In this document: in pieces, positions 1 through 7,640 of the stretch | How positions within the stretch are numbered: position 1 is the first letter of the stretch | How the letters are laid out: each line of letters opens with the position of its first letter | Origin: Nonomuraea spiralis | Lineage (GTDB): Bacteria > Actinomycetota > Actinomycetes > Streptosporangiales > Streptosporangiaceae | Direction: 5' to 3' | NCBI RefSeq assembly: GCF_014648435.1 | Contig: NZ_BMRC01000001.1 | Location: 320,481 to 384,480 of the forward strand | Length of the DNA: 64,000 nucleotides | Notes under the pieces: model-generated | What the model saw: the letters and a program-made list of their open reading frames with translations, nothing else | What the model was told of the DNA's origin: nothing | The model's database searches: none | Made by a program: the position numbers and the translations under genes

Positions 1-304
1 CGGCGATGCCCACGCACAGTGTGACGCGCTCGCCGTCCCAGTCGATCCCGCCGGGGAAACGCACCACGCAGATCGCGTCGCGCGCGACGTCCTGCTTGGA
101 GGCGGCCGTGCCGTGGGGGATGGCCACCCCCTCGCCGACGTAGGTGGAGATCGTGCGCTCGCGTTCGAGCATCGCCTCGACGTACGGCTCGGCGACCGCG
201 CCCACGTCCACCAGCACCCGCCCGCACCTGCGGACGGCCTCCTCCCGCGAGGCGGCGCTCTCGTGCAGCAGCACCGCCCGCGGGTCGAGCAGATCCTCAC
301 GCAT
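1..304 (-). CDS. PTS sugar transporter EIIA component (3' part off the window)
   Basis: Encodes the N-terminal 100 or so residues of a mannitol/fructose-type EIIA, which passes phosphate from HPr to EIIB. The translation begins MREDLLDPRAVLLHESAAS and contains the active-site context GEGVAIPHGT, whose His is the expected phosphorylated residue. The ATG at 304 overlaps the EIIB stop by 8 bases, so translation is coupled. The reading frame runs off the left edge, so the C-terminus is not seen. It is the last visible gene of the fruR-fruK-EIIC-EIIB-EIIA operon. Confidence 0.88.
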   Translation of the reverse strand, partial: MREDLLDPRAVLLHESAASREEAVRRCGRVLVDVGAVAEPYVEAMLERERTISTYVGEGVAIPHGTAASKQDVARDAICVVRFPGGIDWDGERVTLCVGIA

Positions 305-605
305 CGACGGTGCCGCCGTTCCTGATGGTCTCGACCAGCCTGGTCACCGCCGGGTCGCCGAGGAAGACCTGGAACGACACCAGCGGCTTGCCCGGCGCGG
401 CGGCCCTGGCCCTGGCGGCCAGCCCGGCGTGGCACACGACGACGTCCGCGTCGGCGGGGATGGAGTTGACCGGGGTGTGCTCCACGGTGACGCCGCTCTC
501 CTTGAGCTGCTTGCGGAGCTGGGAGGCGAGCATGACGCTGCTGCCCATGCCCGCGTCGCAGGCCACGATGATCTTGTGGATGTCCTTGCTGTCGATGCCG
601 GCCAT
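297..605 (-). CDS. PTS EIIB component, mannitol type
   Basis: A 102-residue stand-alone EIIB domain. The start of the domain reads IIVACDAGMGSSVMLASQL, the classical EIIB P-loop with the phosphocysteine (C in ACDAGMG, about residue 16). It accepts phosphate from EIIA and hands it to the incoming sugar bound by EIIC. It lies 3 bases after the EIIC gene and overlaps the EIIA start. In many bacteria this domain is fused to EIIC; here it is a separate gene. Confidence 0.93.
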   Translation of the reverse strand: MAGIDSKDIHKIIVACDAGMGSSVMLASQLRKQLKESGVTVEHTPVNSIPADADVVVCHAGLAARARAAAPGKPLVSFQVFLGDPAVTRLVETIRNGGTVDA

Positions 606-608
606 GGG

Positions 609-1709
609 TCACGCCTCCTTGGTGACGGGTTCGGTCCGGACGGGCTCCGGCCCCTCTTCCTTCTCGCCGCGGCCGAAGCCGAGCAGCACGGCGGCGACGG
701 CGAACGACACGGCCGCGGCCACCGCGATCCCGGCGATCGAGCCGAGCCAGCCGCCGCGCGGCGTCACCGCGAGATAGGCGAAGATGCTGCCGGGCGAGGG
801 CGTGGCGACCAGTCCGGCGCCGGTGATCATGAAGGTGAAGACGCCGGCCGCGCCGCCCGCGATGACCGACAGGATGAGCCGCGGCTTCATCAGCACGTAC
901 GGGAAGTAGATCTCGTGGATGCCGCCGAAGAAGTGGATGATCATCGCGGCCGGCGTGCTCGGCCGCAGCTGACGCGGCCCGAACAGCAGGTACGCCACCA
1001 GCAGCCCCAGCCCCGGCCCCGGGTTCGACTCCAGCATGAACAGGATCGACTTGCCCTGCCGGACCGCCTCGGCCACCCCCAGCGGCCCGAGCACGCCGTG
1101 GTTGACCGCGTTGTTCAGGAACAGCACCTTGGCCGGCTCGATCAGCACCGACGCCACCGGCAGCAGGTTGTTGGTGATCAGCCACTCCACGGCGTTCCCC
1201 GCCGCGCTGGTGACGACCCGGACGACCGGCCCGATGCCCAGGACGCCGGCCACGGCCATGGCGGCGCCCACGATGCCGGCCGAGAAGTTGTCCACGAGCA
1301 TCTCGAACCCGGCCTTGGTCCGCTGCTCAGTGAACTTGTCCACATATTTCAGGATTACGGCGGCGAGCGGGCCGACGATCATCGCGCCCAGGAACATCGG
1401 GATGTCCGAGCCCACGACGACGCCCATCGCCGCCACCGCGCCGACGACCGCGCCGCGCTGCCCGTGGACCATGCGGCCGCCGGTGTAGGCGATGAGGATC
1501 GGCAGCAGGGACGTGATGATCGGGCCGACCAGCTCGGCCAGCTCCTTGCTGGGCAGCCAGCCGGTCGGGATGAACAGCGCGGTGATCAGGCCCCAGGCGA
1601 TGAACGCGCCGATGTTCGGCATGATCATTCCGGCCAGGTGGCCGCCTAAGCGCTGGATCGTGGCCTTGACTCCGGTGCCGTAGACCGGAGGGGTGTAGCT
1701 GTCGGCCAT
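609..1709 (-). CDS. PTS EIIC membrane permease, mannitol family
   Basis: A 366-residue polytopic membrane protein. It shows EIIC-mannitol signatures: MPNIGAFIAWGLITALF near the N-terminus, NNAVNHG around residue 200 and GGIHEIYFPYVLMKP around residue 265, the sugar-binding signature. The last 20 residues are charged and cytoplasmic. The start is an ATG preceded by AAGGAG with 8 bases spacing. The family predicts mannitol, yet the operon partner is 1-phosphofructokinase and no mannitol-1-phosphate dehydrogenase is seen, so fructose or a related hexose/hexitol is also possible. Confidence 0.92.
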   Translation of the reverse strand: MADSYTPPVYGTGVKATIQRLGGHLAGMIMPNIGAFIAWGLITALFIPTGWLPSKELAELVGPIITSLLPILIAYTGGRMVHGQRGAVVGAVAAMGVVVGSDIPMFLGAMIVGPLAAVILKYVDKFTEQRTKAGFEMLVDNFSAGIVGAAMAVAGVLGIGPVVRVVTSAAGNAVEWLITNNLLPVASVLIEPAKVLFLNNAVNHGVLGPLGVAEAVRQGKSILFMLESNPGPGLGLLVAYLLFGPRQLRPSTPAAMIIHFFGGIHEIYFPYVLMKPRLILSVIAGGAAGVFTFMITGAGLVATPSPGSIFAYLAVTPRGGWLGSIAGIAVAAAVSFAVAAVLLGFGRGEKEEGPEPVRTEPVTKEA

Positions 1710-1742
1710 GGGACTTGCTCCTTCGGGGGGATGAGCAGTGGA

Positions 1743-2726
1743 TCAGCCGTGGGATGAGGGCGCGACCGGCTCCGGGACGGGCGGCGCGTGCGGCACGGTG
1801 AGCGGCCGGGCCGGATCGGGGAGCCCGGTCCGCACTCCCGCGCGGTCGATGTCGGCGGGGCCGGGCATCCTGCTCCCGGGCAGCCGGACCGCCGCCGCGC
1901 CCCAGGCCAGCGCCTCGGCCAGGGCGGGGGCGCCGCGTCCGCCCGCGGCGAGGAAACCGGCCAGCATGGCGTCGCCCGCGCCGACGGAGCTGCGCGGCTC
2001 GGTGACCGCGGCCTCGCCGTACCAGACGCCGCCGTCCTCGACGAGGACGGCGCCGTCGGCGCCGAGGCTGGCCAGCACCGTACGGGCGCCCGCGGCCCGC
2101 AGCCCGGCCGCCGCCTCGACGACGTCGCCGACGCGCGCCAGCGGCCTGCCGGTCACCGCGGCCAGCTCGTCGAGGTTGGGCTTGACCAGCGCGGGACCGG
2201 CCGCGAGCACGCAGGCCAGCGCGGGGCCGCTGGTGTCGACGGCGACGTGGAGGCCCGCGGCGGCGAAGCGGCGGCACAGCCGGGCGTAGACGTCGGCGGG
2301 CACCTCGGGCGGCAGGCTGCCCGAGGCCACCACCCAGTCGGCCTCGTGCGCCGCGGCCAGCACGGTCTCGGCGATCGTGTCGAGCTCGGCCGCCGACAGC
2401 GCCGGGCCCGGCTCGTTGATCTTGGTCACGGTGCCGTCGGGCTCGGCGAGCGTGACGTTGGACCTGGTCGTGCCCGCCACGGGCACGGTGACCATGTCCA
2501 GCCCCTCGGCGGCCAGCAGGCGGACGAGCTGCGCCCCCTCGTCCCCGGCGAAAGGCACCACCGCCCGCGCGGCGACCCCGTTGGCCAGCAGCGCGCGCGA
2601 GACGTTGACACCCTTCCCACCCGGGTCGAGCCGGGCCCCGGCGGCGCGGATGACCGCGCCCCTGGCCAGGGCGGCGATCTCGATCGTACGGTCCAGGCTC
2701 GGGTTGAGCGTCAGCGTGAGGATCAC
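1743..2726 (-). CDS. fruK: 1-phosphofructokinase (PfkB family)
   Basis: A 327-residue PfkB-family sugar kinase that would convert fructose 1-phosphate to fructose 1,6-bisphosphate. Seen directly: the N-terminus ILTLTLNPSLDRTI and DPGGKGVNVSRAL are 1-PFK signatures, and SSVGAGDAMLAGFLA carries the catalytic Asp and anion hole near residue 250. The GTG start at 2726 overlaps the stop of the upstream regulator gene (GTGA). A Pro-rich tail of about 20 residues closes the protein. It shares an operon with a mannitol-type PTS. Confidence 0.93.
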   Translation of the reverse strand: MILTLTLNPSLDRTIEIAALARGAVIRAAGARLDPGGKGVNVSRALLANGVAARAVVPFAGDEGAQLVRLLAAEGLDMVTVPVAGTTRSNVTLAEPDGTVTKINEPGPALSAAELDTIAETVLAAAHEADWVVASGSLPPEVPADVYARLCRRFAAAGLHVAVDTSGPALACVLAAGPALVKPNLDELAAVTGRPLARVGDVVEAAAGLRAAGARTVLASLGADGAVLVEDGGVWYGEAAVTEPRSSVGAGDAMLAGFLAAGGRGAPALAEALAWGAAAVRLPGSRMPGPADIDRAGVRTGLPDPARPLTVPHAPPVPEPVAPSSHG

Positions 2727-3484
2727 GCGCGGATCACCTCCGGCCCGGCGGCGGCGATGTCGGCGGCGAGCGCCGGGTCGAGCCCCGCGTCGGTGATCAC
2801 CACGTCGATCTCGCCCAGCTCGGCGAACGTGGCCAGGTAGGTGTTGCCGAACTTGGTGTGGTCGGCCAGCAGCACGCTGCGCTGCGCGGCCCGGACCATG
2901 GCCCTCTTGATCGCGGCCTCGGCCGGGTCGGGTGTGGTCAGCCCGCGGGCGGGCGAGCAGCCGTTGGCGCCCATGAAGGCGACGTCGACGTTGAGGTGGG
3001 CCAGCGGGCGCAGCGCCCAGTCGTCGACCGTGGCCAGCGTCTTGCCGCGCAGCCGTCCGCCCAGCACGATCACCTGCAGATTGGCCCGCGAGGCCAGGAC
3101 GGTGGCCAGCGGCGGCGAGTTCACGATCACGGTGAGCTCGCGGTCGGCGGGCAGCGCCTGGACCAGGCGGCCCGTCGTGGTGCCGGCGTCGATGATGACC
3201 GAGCCGTCCTCGGGCAGCTCGGCCAGGGCCGCCTTGGCGATGCGTTCCTTCTCCGCGGTCATCACCTCGTCGCGGGCGGCGAGCGCGGGCTCGAACCCCA
3301 GCCGTTCGACGGGGATCGCGCCGCCGTGCACCCGGCGCAGCACGCCCGCCCGTTCCAGGGCGGTCAGGTCGCGGCGGATCGTCTCGGTGGTCACGTCGAG
3401 CTCCGCGGCCAGCGTCACCACGTCGACGCGGCCGGCGTCCCGCGCTCTGCGGAGGATCTCCTGCTGCCGCTCCTCGGCGTACAT
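2723..3484 (-). CDS. DeoR-family transcriptional regulator of the PTS operon
   Basis: A 253-residue DeoR regulator. The N-terminal winged helix reads RQQEILRRARDAGRVDVVTLAAEL followed by VTTETIRRDLTALE, and the C-terminal sugar-phosphate sensor contains IIDAGTTTGRL and the end-motif DHTKFG. It is first gene of the operon and very probably represses it, with a phosphorylated sugar (fructose 1-phosphate is the usual ligand of FruR-type members) as inducer. Translation is coupled to fruK by a 4-base overlap. Confidence 0.9.
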   Translation of the reverse strand: MYAEERQQEILRRARDAGRVDVVTLAAELDVTTETIRRDLTALERAGVLRRVHGGAIPVERLGFEPALAARDEVMTAEKERIAKAALAELPEDGSVIIDAGTTTGRLVQALPADRELTVIVNSPPLATVLASRANLQVIVLGGRLRGKTLATVDDWALRPLAHLNVDVAFMGANGCSPARGLTTPDPAEAAIKRAMVRAAQRSVLLADHTKFGNTYLATFAELGEIDVVITDAGLDPALAADIAAAGPEVIRA

Positions 3485-3524
3485 GATGTTGGTTCACCGC
3501 CGTTTCTGTGTGGGTTCTCCTGTG

Positions 3525-3552
3525 TTTATACCCGCTTTCGTTTGACGGTCAA
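3525..3552 (-). promoter_or_regulatory. Candidate promoter of the PTS operon
   Basis: On the minus strand TTGACC (3552-3547) and TATAAA (3530-3525) are separated by 16 bases, a good sigma-70-type match 40 bases before the regulator start. The stretch around it is AT-richer than its surroundings and holds the related words CAAACGAAAG and CAGAAACGG, which could be DeoR contact sites. The operator assignment is inference. Confidence 0.5.
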
Positions 3553-3586
3553 GAGGCGGACGGCGCAATCTGGTAGTTATAGGCGG

Positions 3587-4447
3587 GTGCGAATCAAGCC
3601 CATGGCCGCCGTGGCGGCGGTCGTCCCCTTCGTCGCCCTGGCCACGCCCGCCCACGCCGCGGTCGCCCGGCCGATCCCGGTGCCCGCGGGCACCACGGCG
3701 GCATGGGTGGTGTTCGACAGGAAGGCCGGCAAGATCGTCGCCACCAGGTACGCCCACCGCAAGTTCCGCTCGGCCTCGGTCGTGAAGATCCTCATCGCCA
3801 TCGACTACCTGGAACGGCGCAAGAGCGTGCCCGCGGCCGACGCCCGGCTGCTGAAGGTCATGCTGCGCTCCAGCGACGACGACGCGGCCTCGGCGTTCTG
3901 GGACCGCGGCGGCAAGGGCCAGATCATCGTGCGGACGGCCCGCAAACTGGGCCTGTCCGACACCACCCCGCCGCCCGCCTCCAAGCCCGGCTTCTGGGGC
4001 TACACCTCGCTCAGCGCGTACGACGTCGTGCGCACCTACCGCTACCTGCTCGACAGCGCCGACGCCCGGGTACGCGACCTCATCCTCGGCCACCTGCGCG
4101 CCTCCACGCCGTGCGGCACCGACGGCTTCGACCAGACCTTCGGCATCCCCCGCGCGGTGCCCCGGCCGTGGGCGGTCAAGCAGGGCTGGTCCGGGTTCGG
4201 CGCGACGCCGCCGGGCAAGTGCGACGCCAAGTCCATGGCCGCGCCCGTCTCGTGGATCGCGCAGCGCGCCACCGGCTCGGGCGTGCCCGACTACGGGCGG
4301 CCCGTGCTGCACACGACGGGCCTGGCCGGCGCCGGCGACCGCCTCGTCATGGCGGTGCTCACCGCGCACCCGGCGGGCAGCACGTGGAGCGCTTCCGTCA
4401 AGCGTGTCACCGACCTGACGGCCGCGCTGCACCGCTCGGTCTCATGA
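3587..4447 (+). CDS. Secreted serine beta-lactamase/DD-peptidase-fold hydrolase
   Basis: A 286-residue protein with an N-terminal signal peptide (VRIKPMAAVAAVVPFVALA, cleavage near TPAHAA). After it come RSASVVKILIAIDYL, where SVVK matches the SxxK catalytic tetrad, and SSDDDAASAFW, which sits where the SDN loop is found in class A beta-lactamases. Two Cys later in the chain may form a disulfide. No convincing KTG motif is seen, so catalysis on beta-lactams or peptidoglycan is uncertain; related actinomycete proteins are uncharacterised. GTG was chosen because it gives a basic n-region; TAGTTAT lies 6 bases upstream, suggesting a leaderless transcript. Confidence 0.8.
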   Translation: MRIKPMAAVAAVVPFVALATPAHAAVARPIPVPAGTTAAWVVFDRKAGKIVATRYAHRKFRSASVVKILIAIDYLERRKSVPAADARLLKVMLRSSDDDAASAFWDRGGKGQIIVRTARKLGLSDTTPPPASKPGFWGYTSLSAYDVVRTYRYLLDSADARVRDLILGHLRASTPCGTDGFDQTFGIPRAVPRPWAVKQGWSGFGATPPGKCDAKSMAAPVSWIAQRATGSGVPDYGRPVLHTTGLAGAGDRLVMAVLTAHPAGSTWSASVKRVTDLTAALHRSVS

Positions 4448-4479
4448 CCGTCGTGAATTGATTTCGCAACGCCGAACAG

Positions 4480-4506
4480 GCCCGCCGGGAAATCGTTCCC
4501 GCGGGC
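4480..4506. terminator. Hairpin terminator
   Basis: GCCCGCCGGGAA (4480-4491) pairs with TTCCCGCGGGC (4496-4506) around a 4-base loop, with one bulged C. It lies 32 bases after the stop of the hydrolase gene. There is no U tract, as is usual for actinomycete hairpin terminators. Confidence 0.6.
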
Positions 4507-4633
4507 TGTCGGCCGCTCTCCCGCCGGGCCATTAAGGCGAGAGAAACCCCAGGTCACAAGGGTGCGAACGTGATTCGCTGACAAATATCAATGGCGCGAC
4601 AAAGAGCCTCTAGGTTGGCCGCGAATATGGCGA

Positions 4634-4639
4634 TACAAT
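4634..4639 (+). promoter_or_regulatory. -10 element of a probable leaderless promoter
   Basis: TACAAT ends exactly 6 bases before the GTG start at 4646, so transcription would begin at the start codon. A weak -35 (TAGGTT, 4611-4616) lies 17 bases upstream. No Shine-Dalgarno sequence is present, which agrees. Confidence 0.5.
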
Positions 4640-4645
4640 TGCCCT

Positions 4646-5215
4646 GTGCCTAGCGTGGACATCGCGAGGAATAATCCTGACTGGGAATCCGCCGGAAAAG
4701 CGCTCGCCGCCGGGCTGCTCGACGCGCTGACGCCGCCGGCGCTCCGGGTGGAGCACATCGGCGGCACCTCCATCCCCGGCATGGACGCCAAGCCGATCTT
4801 CGACCTCCAGGTGAGCGTGCCCGACCTCGACGCCGCCGAGGCGGCACTGGCGGCGGCGCTGCCCCCGCTGGGCTTCGCCGACACCACCTACTTCCACGAC
4901 CACGTCCCGGCGGGCTCGGCCGGGCCGCCCGAGATGTGGCGCAAGCGGCTCTGGATGCGCCGCGGCCACACCGGTCCCGACGTCAACCTGCACATCCGCC
5001 AGGCCGGAGGCCCCGGCGAACGGTTCGCCCTGCTGTTCCGCGACTGGTTCCGCGCCCATCCGGCGGCCGTGCCCGCCTACGCGGCGTTCAAGCGGGCCCT
5101 GGCCGAGGCGGTGACCGGCAACGCGGCCTACACCGAGACGAAGAACCCGGTCGTCGACCTGGTCGTCGCGACGGCCGAGGACTGGGCGGCCCGTACCGGC
5201 TGGAAAGTGACCTAG
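4646..5215 (+). CDS. GrpB/UPF0157-family nucleotidyltransferase-like protein
   Basis: A 189-residue GrpB-domain protein. The diagnostic part is VEHIGGTSIPGMDAKPIFDLQV around residues 33-54, a nucleotidyltransferase-like GS motif with DLQV, followed by a conserved NLHI strand near residue 116. GrpB proteins belong to the Pol-beta superfamily and their substrates are not known. The GTG start has no ribosome binding site but follows a TACAAT box by 6 bases. It is monocistronic between a hairpin and the next gene. Confidence 0.85.
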   Translation: MPSVDIARNNPDWESAGKALAAGLLDALTPPALRVEHIGGTSIPGMDAKPIFDLQVSVPDLDAAEAALAAALPPLGFADTTYFHDHVPAGSAGPPEMWRKRLWMRRGHTGPDVNLHIRQAGGPGERFALLFRDWFRAHPAAVPAYAAFKRALAEAVTGNAAYTETKNPVVDLVVATAEDWAARTGWKVT

Positions 5216-5275
5216 AGCCGTGCCGCGCCTCCGAAGCCCCGGCGGACGTGCCCGCTCCTCCTCGGGGACGTGCCC

Positions 5276-5827
5276 ATGAAACGCGCCCCCGTCAGGAAGC
5301 CTCCCCTCCTGCCCGTCGCGCCGCAGGCCGGGCCGGGCGCCGACGACGCCTGGAAGACGCTCACGCTCGTCATGGACCTGGTCAAGCACGCCGAGACCAA
5401 GGCGGGACTCACCCTGGCCTCGGCGGGGGTCGTCGGAGGCGTCGTCTACACGCTCATCAGGGGCGTGCCCCGGGTCAGCGCGGCCTTCGGTCTCACGGCC
5501 GGGGCCTGCGCGCTGGCCGTCGCCGTCGCCGCCGTCGCCGCCGCGCTGGCCCTGATCCCCAGGGTGCGCAGCGAGCCCACCAACCCGCTGCACTACCACC
5601 ACGTCGCCACGCGCTTCGGCACCCGCCCCGAGACGTACGTGGGCGAGCTCGGCGGGCTGGTGGGCCGGCCGGACGCGCTCGTGCCCGCCATCGCCCACCA
5701 GGTGTGGGCCAACTCCCGGGTGGCGGAGAAGAAGTACCGCTGGGCCGGTGTGGCGCTCGGCGCGCTGCTGGCCGGCCTGGCGATGCTCACCGTCACGGCC
5801 GTCATCGCGGTGGTGCAGAACCTCTGA
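5276..5827 (+). CDS. Pycsar effector-like three-helix membrane protein (PycTM type)
   Basis: A 183-residue protein with a cytoplasmic start, the motif DLVKHAETKAGLTLASAG (residues 35-52) running into TM1 (44-62), TM2 (70-95), a cytoplasmic loop with YHHVATRF, then HQVWANSRVAEKKYRW (141-156) and TM3 (156-180). The KxxxTKAG entry to TM1 and the NS-(x)6-K run before TM3 are typical of the Pycsar effector family, membrane proteins that respond to cyclic nucleotides and disrupt the membrane in anti-phage defence. The last 26 bases overlap the 3' end of a convergent cyclase-like gene. Family placement is from motif memory; no search was run. The ATG start has GGGGA 7 bases upstream. Confidence 0.7.
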   Translation: MKRAPVRKPPLLPVAPQAGPGADDAWKTLTLVMDLVKHAETKAGLTLASAGVVGGVVYTLIRGVPRVSAAFGLTAGACALAVAVAAVAAALALIPRVRSEPTNPLHYHHVATRFGTRPETYVGELGGLVGRPDALVPAIAHQVWANSRVAEKKYRWAGVALGALLAGLAMLTVTAVIAVVQNL

Positions 5828-6755
5828 CCGCCGCCGGGCCGGGCGGCAGCTCCAGCAGCTCCCGTACCAGCCGGGCCAGCAGCCCGCCGTCGTCCAGGAG
5901 CTCGGCCCCCGCCGCCAGGTAGTGCCGGGCGGCGGCGGGCCGGCCCGCCAGCCGTTCCAGCCGGCCGAGCTCCACATAGGCCGTGGCCTCCTGCGGCGCG
6001 TGGTCGATGAGGTACGTGAAGGTCAGCCGCGCCGCCTCCGCCTCGCCCGCGTCGGCCTGGGCGCGGCCCAGCCGCAGCAGGGTGGAGGGCGAGGGGCCCG
6101 GCCGGGTCCGCAACAACTCCTCCAGCGAGGCGACCCCGCCGGAGGCCCCGCCCTCCCGCGCCGGACCGGACCGGCCGGCAGGCGTACGGTCCGACACCCA
6201 CACCCAAGCGGTCGCCGAGAAGTCGCGGTCCCGGATCGAGCCGTCCACCTTCCAGAACTCGTCGGGACGCAGGGAACGGAAGCCGTGCCGGATCACGTCC
6301 TGGTAGAGGTGGTCGGAGACGATCACCGCCAGCTCGGCCACCGGATGGTCCACCAGTACGGACTTGACCGCGGGGGCGTCGAGCAGCCGGAAGCACTCGA
6401 TGATCGCCGGGCCGCTGAACCCCGTGGGGCCGGTGGACACCACGCCGTTGGTCAGCGACAACCGCAGCCGGATCCGCGCGCCGTCGCTCAGCAGCCGGTT
6501 CTCCTGCCGCAGCGCGACGGTCAGCCCGTGCACCAGCTCGGGGATCACCGCCGTCTCGTCGATGTCGCTCGGCGGCATGATCAGCACGCCGTCGCCGCTG
6601 CTCTGCACGATCTCCTCGGGCAGCCCGGCGGCGCGGCAGGCCGCGTACACGACCGTGACCAGGCTCTGCTGGGCGCGGATCTGCTCGGGCACGGGCCGTC
6701 CGCTCCAGCCCTTGATGTCGACGGCTCCGCAGAGCACTCTTCGCGGCGATGACAT
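5802..6755 (-). CDS. Class III nucleotide-cyclase-like protein with TPR tail
   Basis: A 317-residue soluble protein, last gene of the 22-kb operon. The N-terminal 180 residues resemble a class III cyclase homology domain: CGAVDIKGWSGR and QSSGDGVLIMPP place Asp where the two metal-binding Asp lie, and IRLRLSLTNGVVSTGP with PAIIECFRLLDA matches the later strand and Arg-bearing helix. The C-terminal third has TPR-like repeats (LLRLGRAQADAGEAEAAR, AYVELGRLERLAGRPAAAR). Of three such proteins in the operon this is the only one that keeps both Asp, so it may make a cyclic nucleotide. The start is an ATG with AGGA 5 bases upstream. Confidence 0.65.
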   Translation of the reverse strand: MSSPRRVLCGAVDIKGWSGRPVPEQIRAQQSLVTVVYAACRAAGLPEEIVQSSGDGVLIMPPSDIDETAVIPELVHGLTVALRQENRLLSDGARIRLRLSLTNGVVSTGPTGFSGPAIIECFRLLDAPAVKSVLVDHPVAELAVIVSDHLYQDVIRHGFRSLRPDEFWKVDGSIRDRDFSATAWVWVSDRTPAGRSGPAREGGASGGVASLEELLRTRPGPSPSTLLRLGRAQADAGEAEAARLTFTYLIDHAPQEATAYVELGRLERLAGRPAAARHYLAAGAELLDDGGLLARLVRELLELPPGPAAVRGSAPPR

Positions 6756-6920
6756 GTGCTTCCTCTCCGGTCGGCGGTCGAGGTCATTGTCCGGGGGCCC
6801 CGCGACCGCCAACCCCTACTGGTGCGGGGAAGGCGGCCGGGACAGCGGCGATCCTGGTGGGGACCCCGTCCCGCCGCACAGGGGCCGGCGGGACGGGCCC
6901 CGGGCCGCCCCCGCCGGCGC

Positions 6921-7625
6921 TCATCGTGGGGGAGTGCCGAGGAGGTGGTCCGGGGCGTCCATGTCGGCCAGCGCGGCCAGCCCGGCCACGTCCAGGATGA
7001 CCACCCGGCCGCGCCGGCTGACGACCAGCTCCTTCATGGCGGCGATGGCCTTCTGCACCGTTCCCTCCTTCGCGCCGATGAGCATGGCCAGCTCGGCCTG
7101 GCGCAGGTCGGCGGCCCAATGGCCGCCCACCACGCTGGCCGAGCGCTGCACCTGGTAGAGCACGGCGCGGGCGAGCCGCTGGTCCACCTCGTAGCCGGCC
7201 GCGTCCGCGCGGAAGATGTTGGCCTGCCGCAGCCGCTCGGCGGTGTTGGCGGTCAGGGCCACCGCGGCCCGCGGCTGCGTGCCGACGAAGTGCTTGAACG
7301 CCTCCCCGGCCACCACCAGCAGGGTCGCCGGCACCCGTACGGTCACCGTGGCCGTACGCGGCATGTCGCCGAACACCGCCATCTCGCCCAGGATGTCGCC
7401 GGGATGGCGGATGGCGAGCAGGGTCTCCGCGCCGTTCTCGACCGTGGCGTGCACGTTGACCCGGCCGGTGAGCAGCAGGAAGACCGCCTCGCCCGGATCG
7501 CCCTGGTGGACCACGGCCTGCCCCGAGCCGTACGTCTTGACGCGGCCCAGCCGCAACAGCGCGTTGCGGGTCGGCCCGTCCAGCGCGCCGAGGAAGGAGG
7601 TCCTGGGCCACAGGTCAGGAGGCAT
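6921..7625 (-). CDS. CRP/FNR-family cyclic-nucleotide-binding regulator
   Basis: A 234-residue protein with an N-terminal cNMP-binding beta-roll and a C-terminal winged helix. The phosphate-binding cassette is complete: GDILGEMAVFGDMPRTATV keeps the GE and PRTA positions that contact the cyclic nucleotide. The HTH lies around LRQAELAMLIGAKEGTVQKAI, and the last 20 residues are an acidic extension. The ATG at 7625 is chosen because CCGAGG lies 9 bases upstream. It sits between two cyclase-like genes, which suggests it senses their product and acts on transcription of the operon or of the PycTM-like gene; that link is inference. Confidence 0.85.
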   Translation of the reverse strand: MPPDLWPRTSFLGALDGPTRNALLRLGRVKTYGSGQAVVHQGDPGEAVFLLLTGRVNVHATVENGAETLLAIRHPGDILGEMAVFGDMPRTATVTVRVPATLLVVAGEAFKHFVGTQPRAAVALTANTAERLRQANIFRADAAGYEVDQRLARAVLYQVQRSASVVGGHWAADLRQAELAMLIGAKEGTVQKAIAAMKELVVSRRGRVVILDVAGLAALADMDAPDHLLGTPPR

Positions 7626-7640
7626 GCGCATCACCTCGGG

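Noticed and set aside
3587..4447. True class A beta-lactamase giving resistance
   Set aside because: SxxK is present but the SDN loop is altered and no KTG is clear, so drug hydrolysis cannot be claimed.
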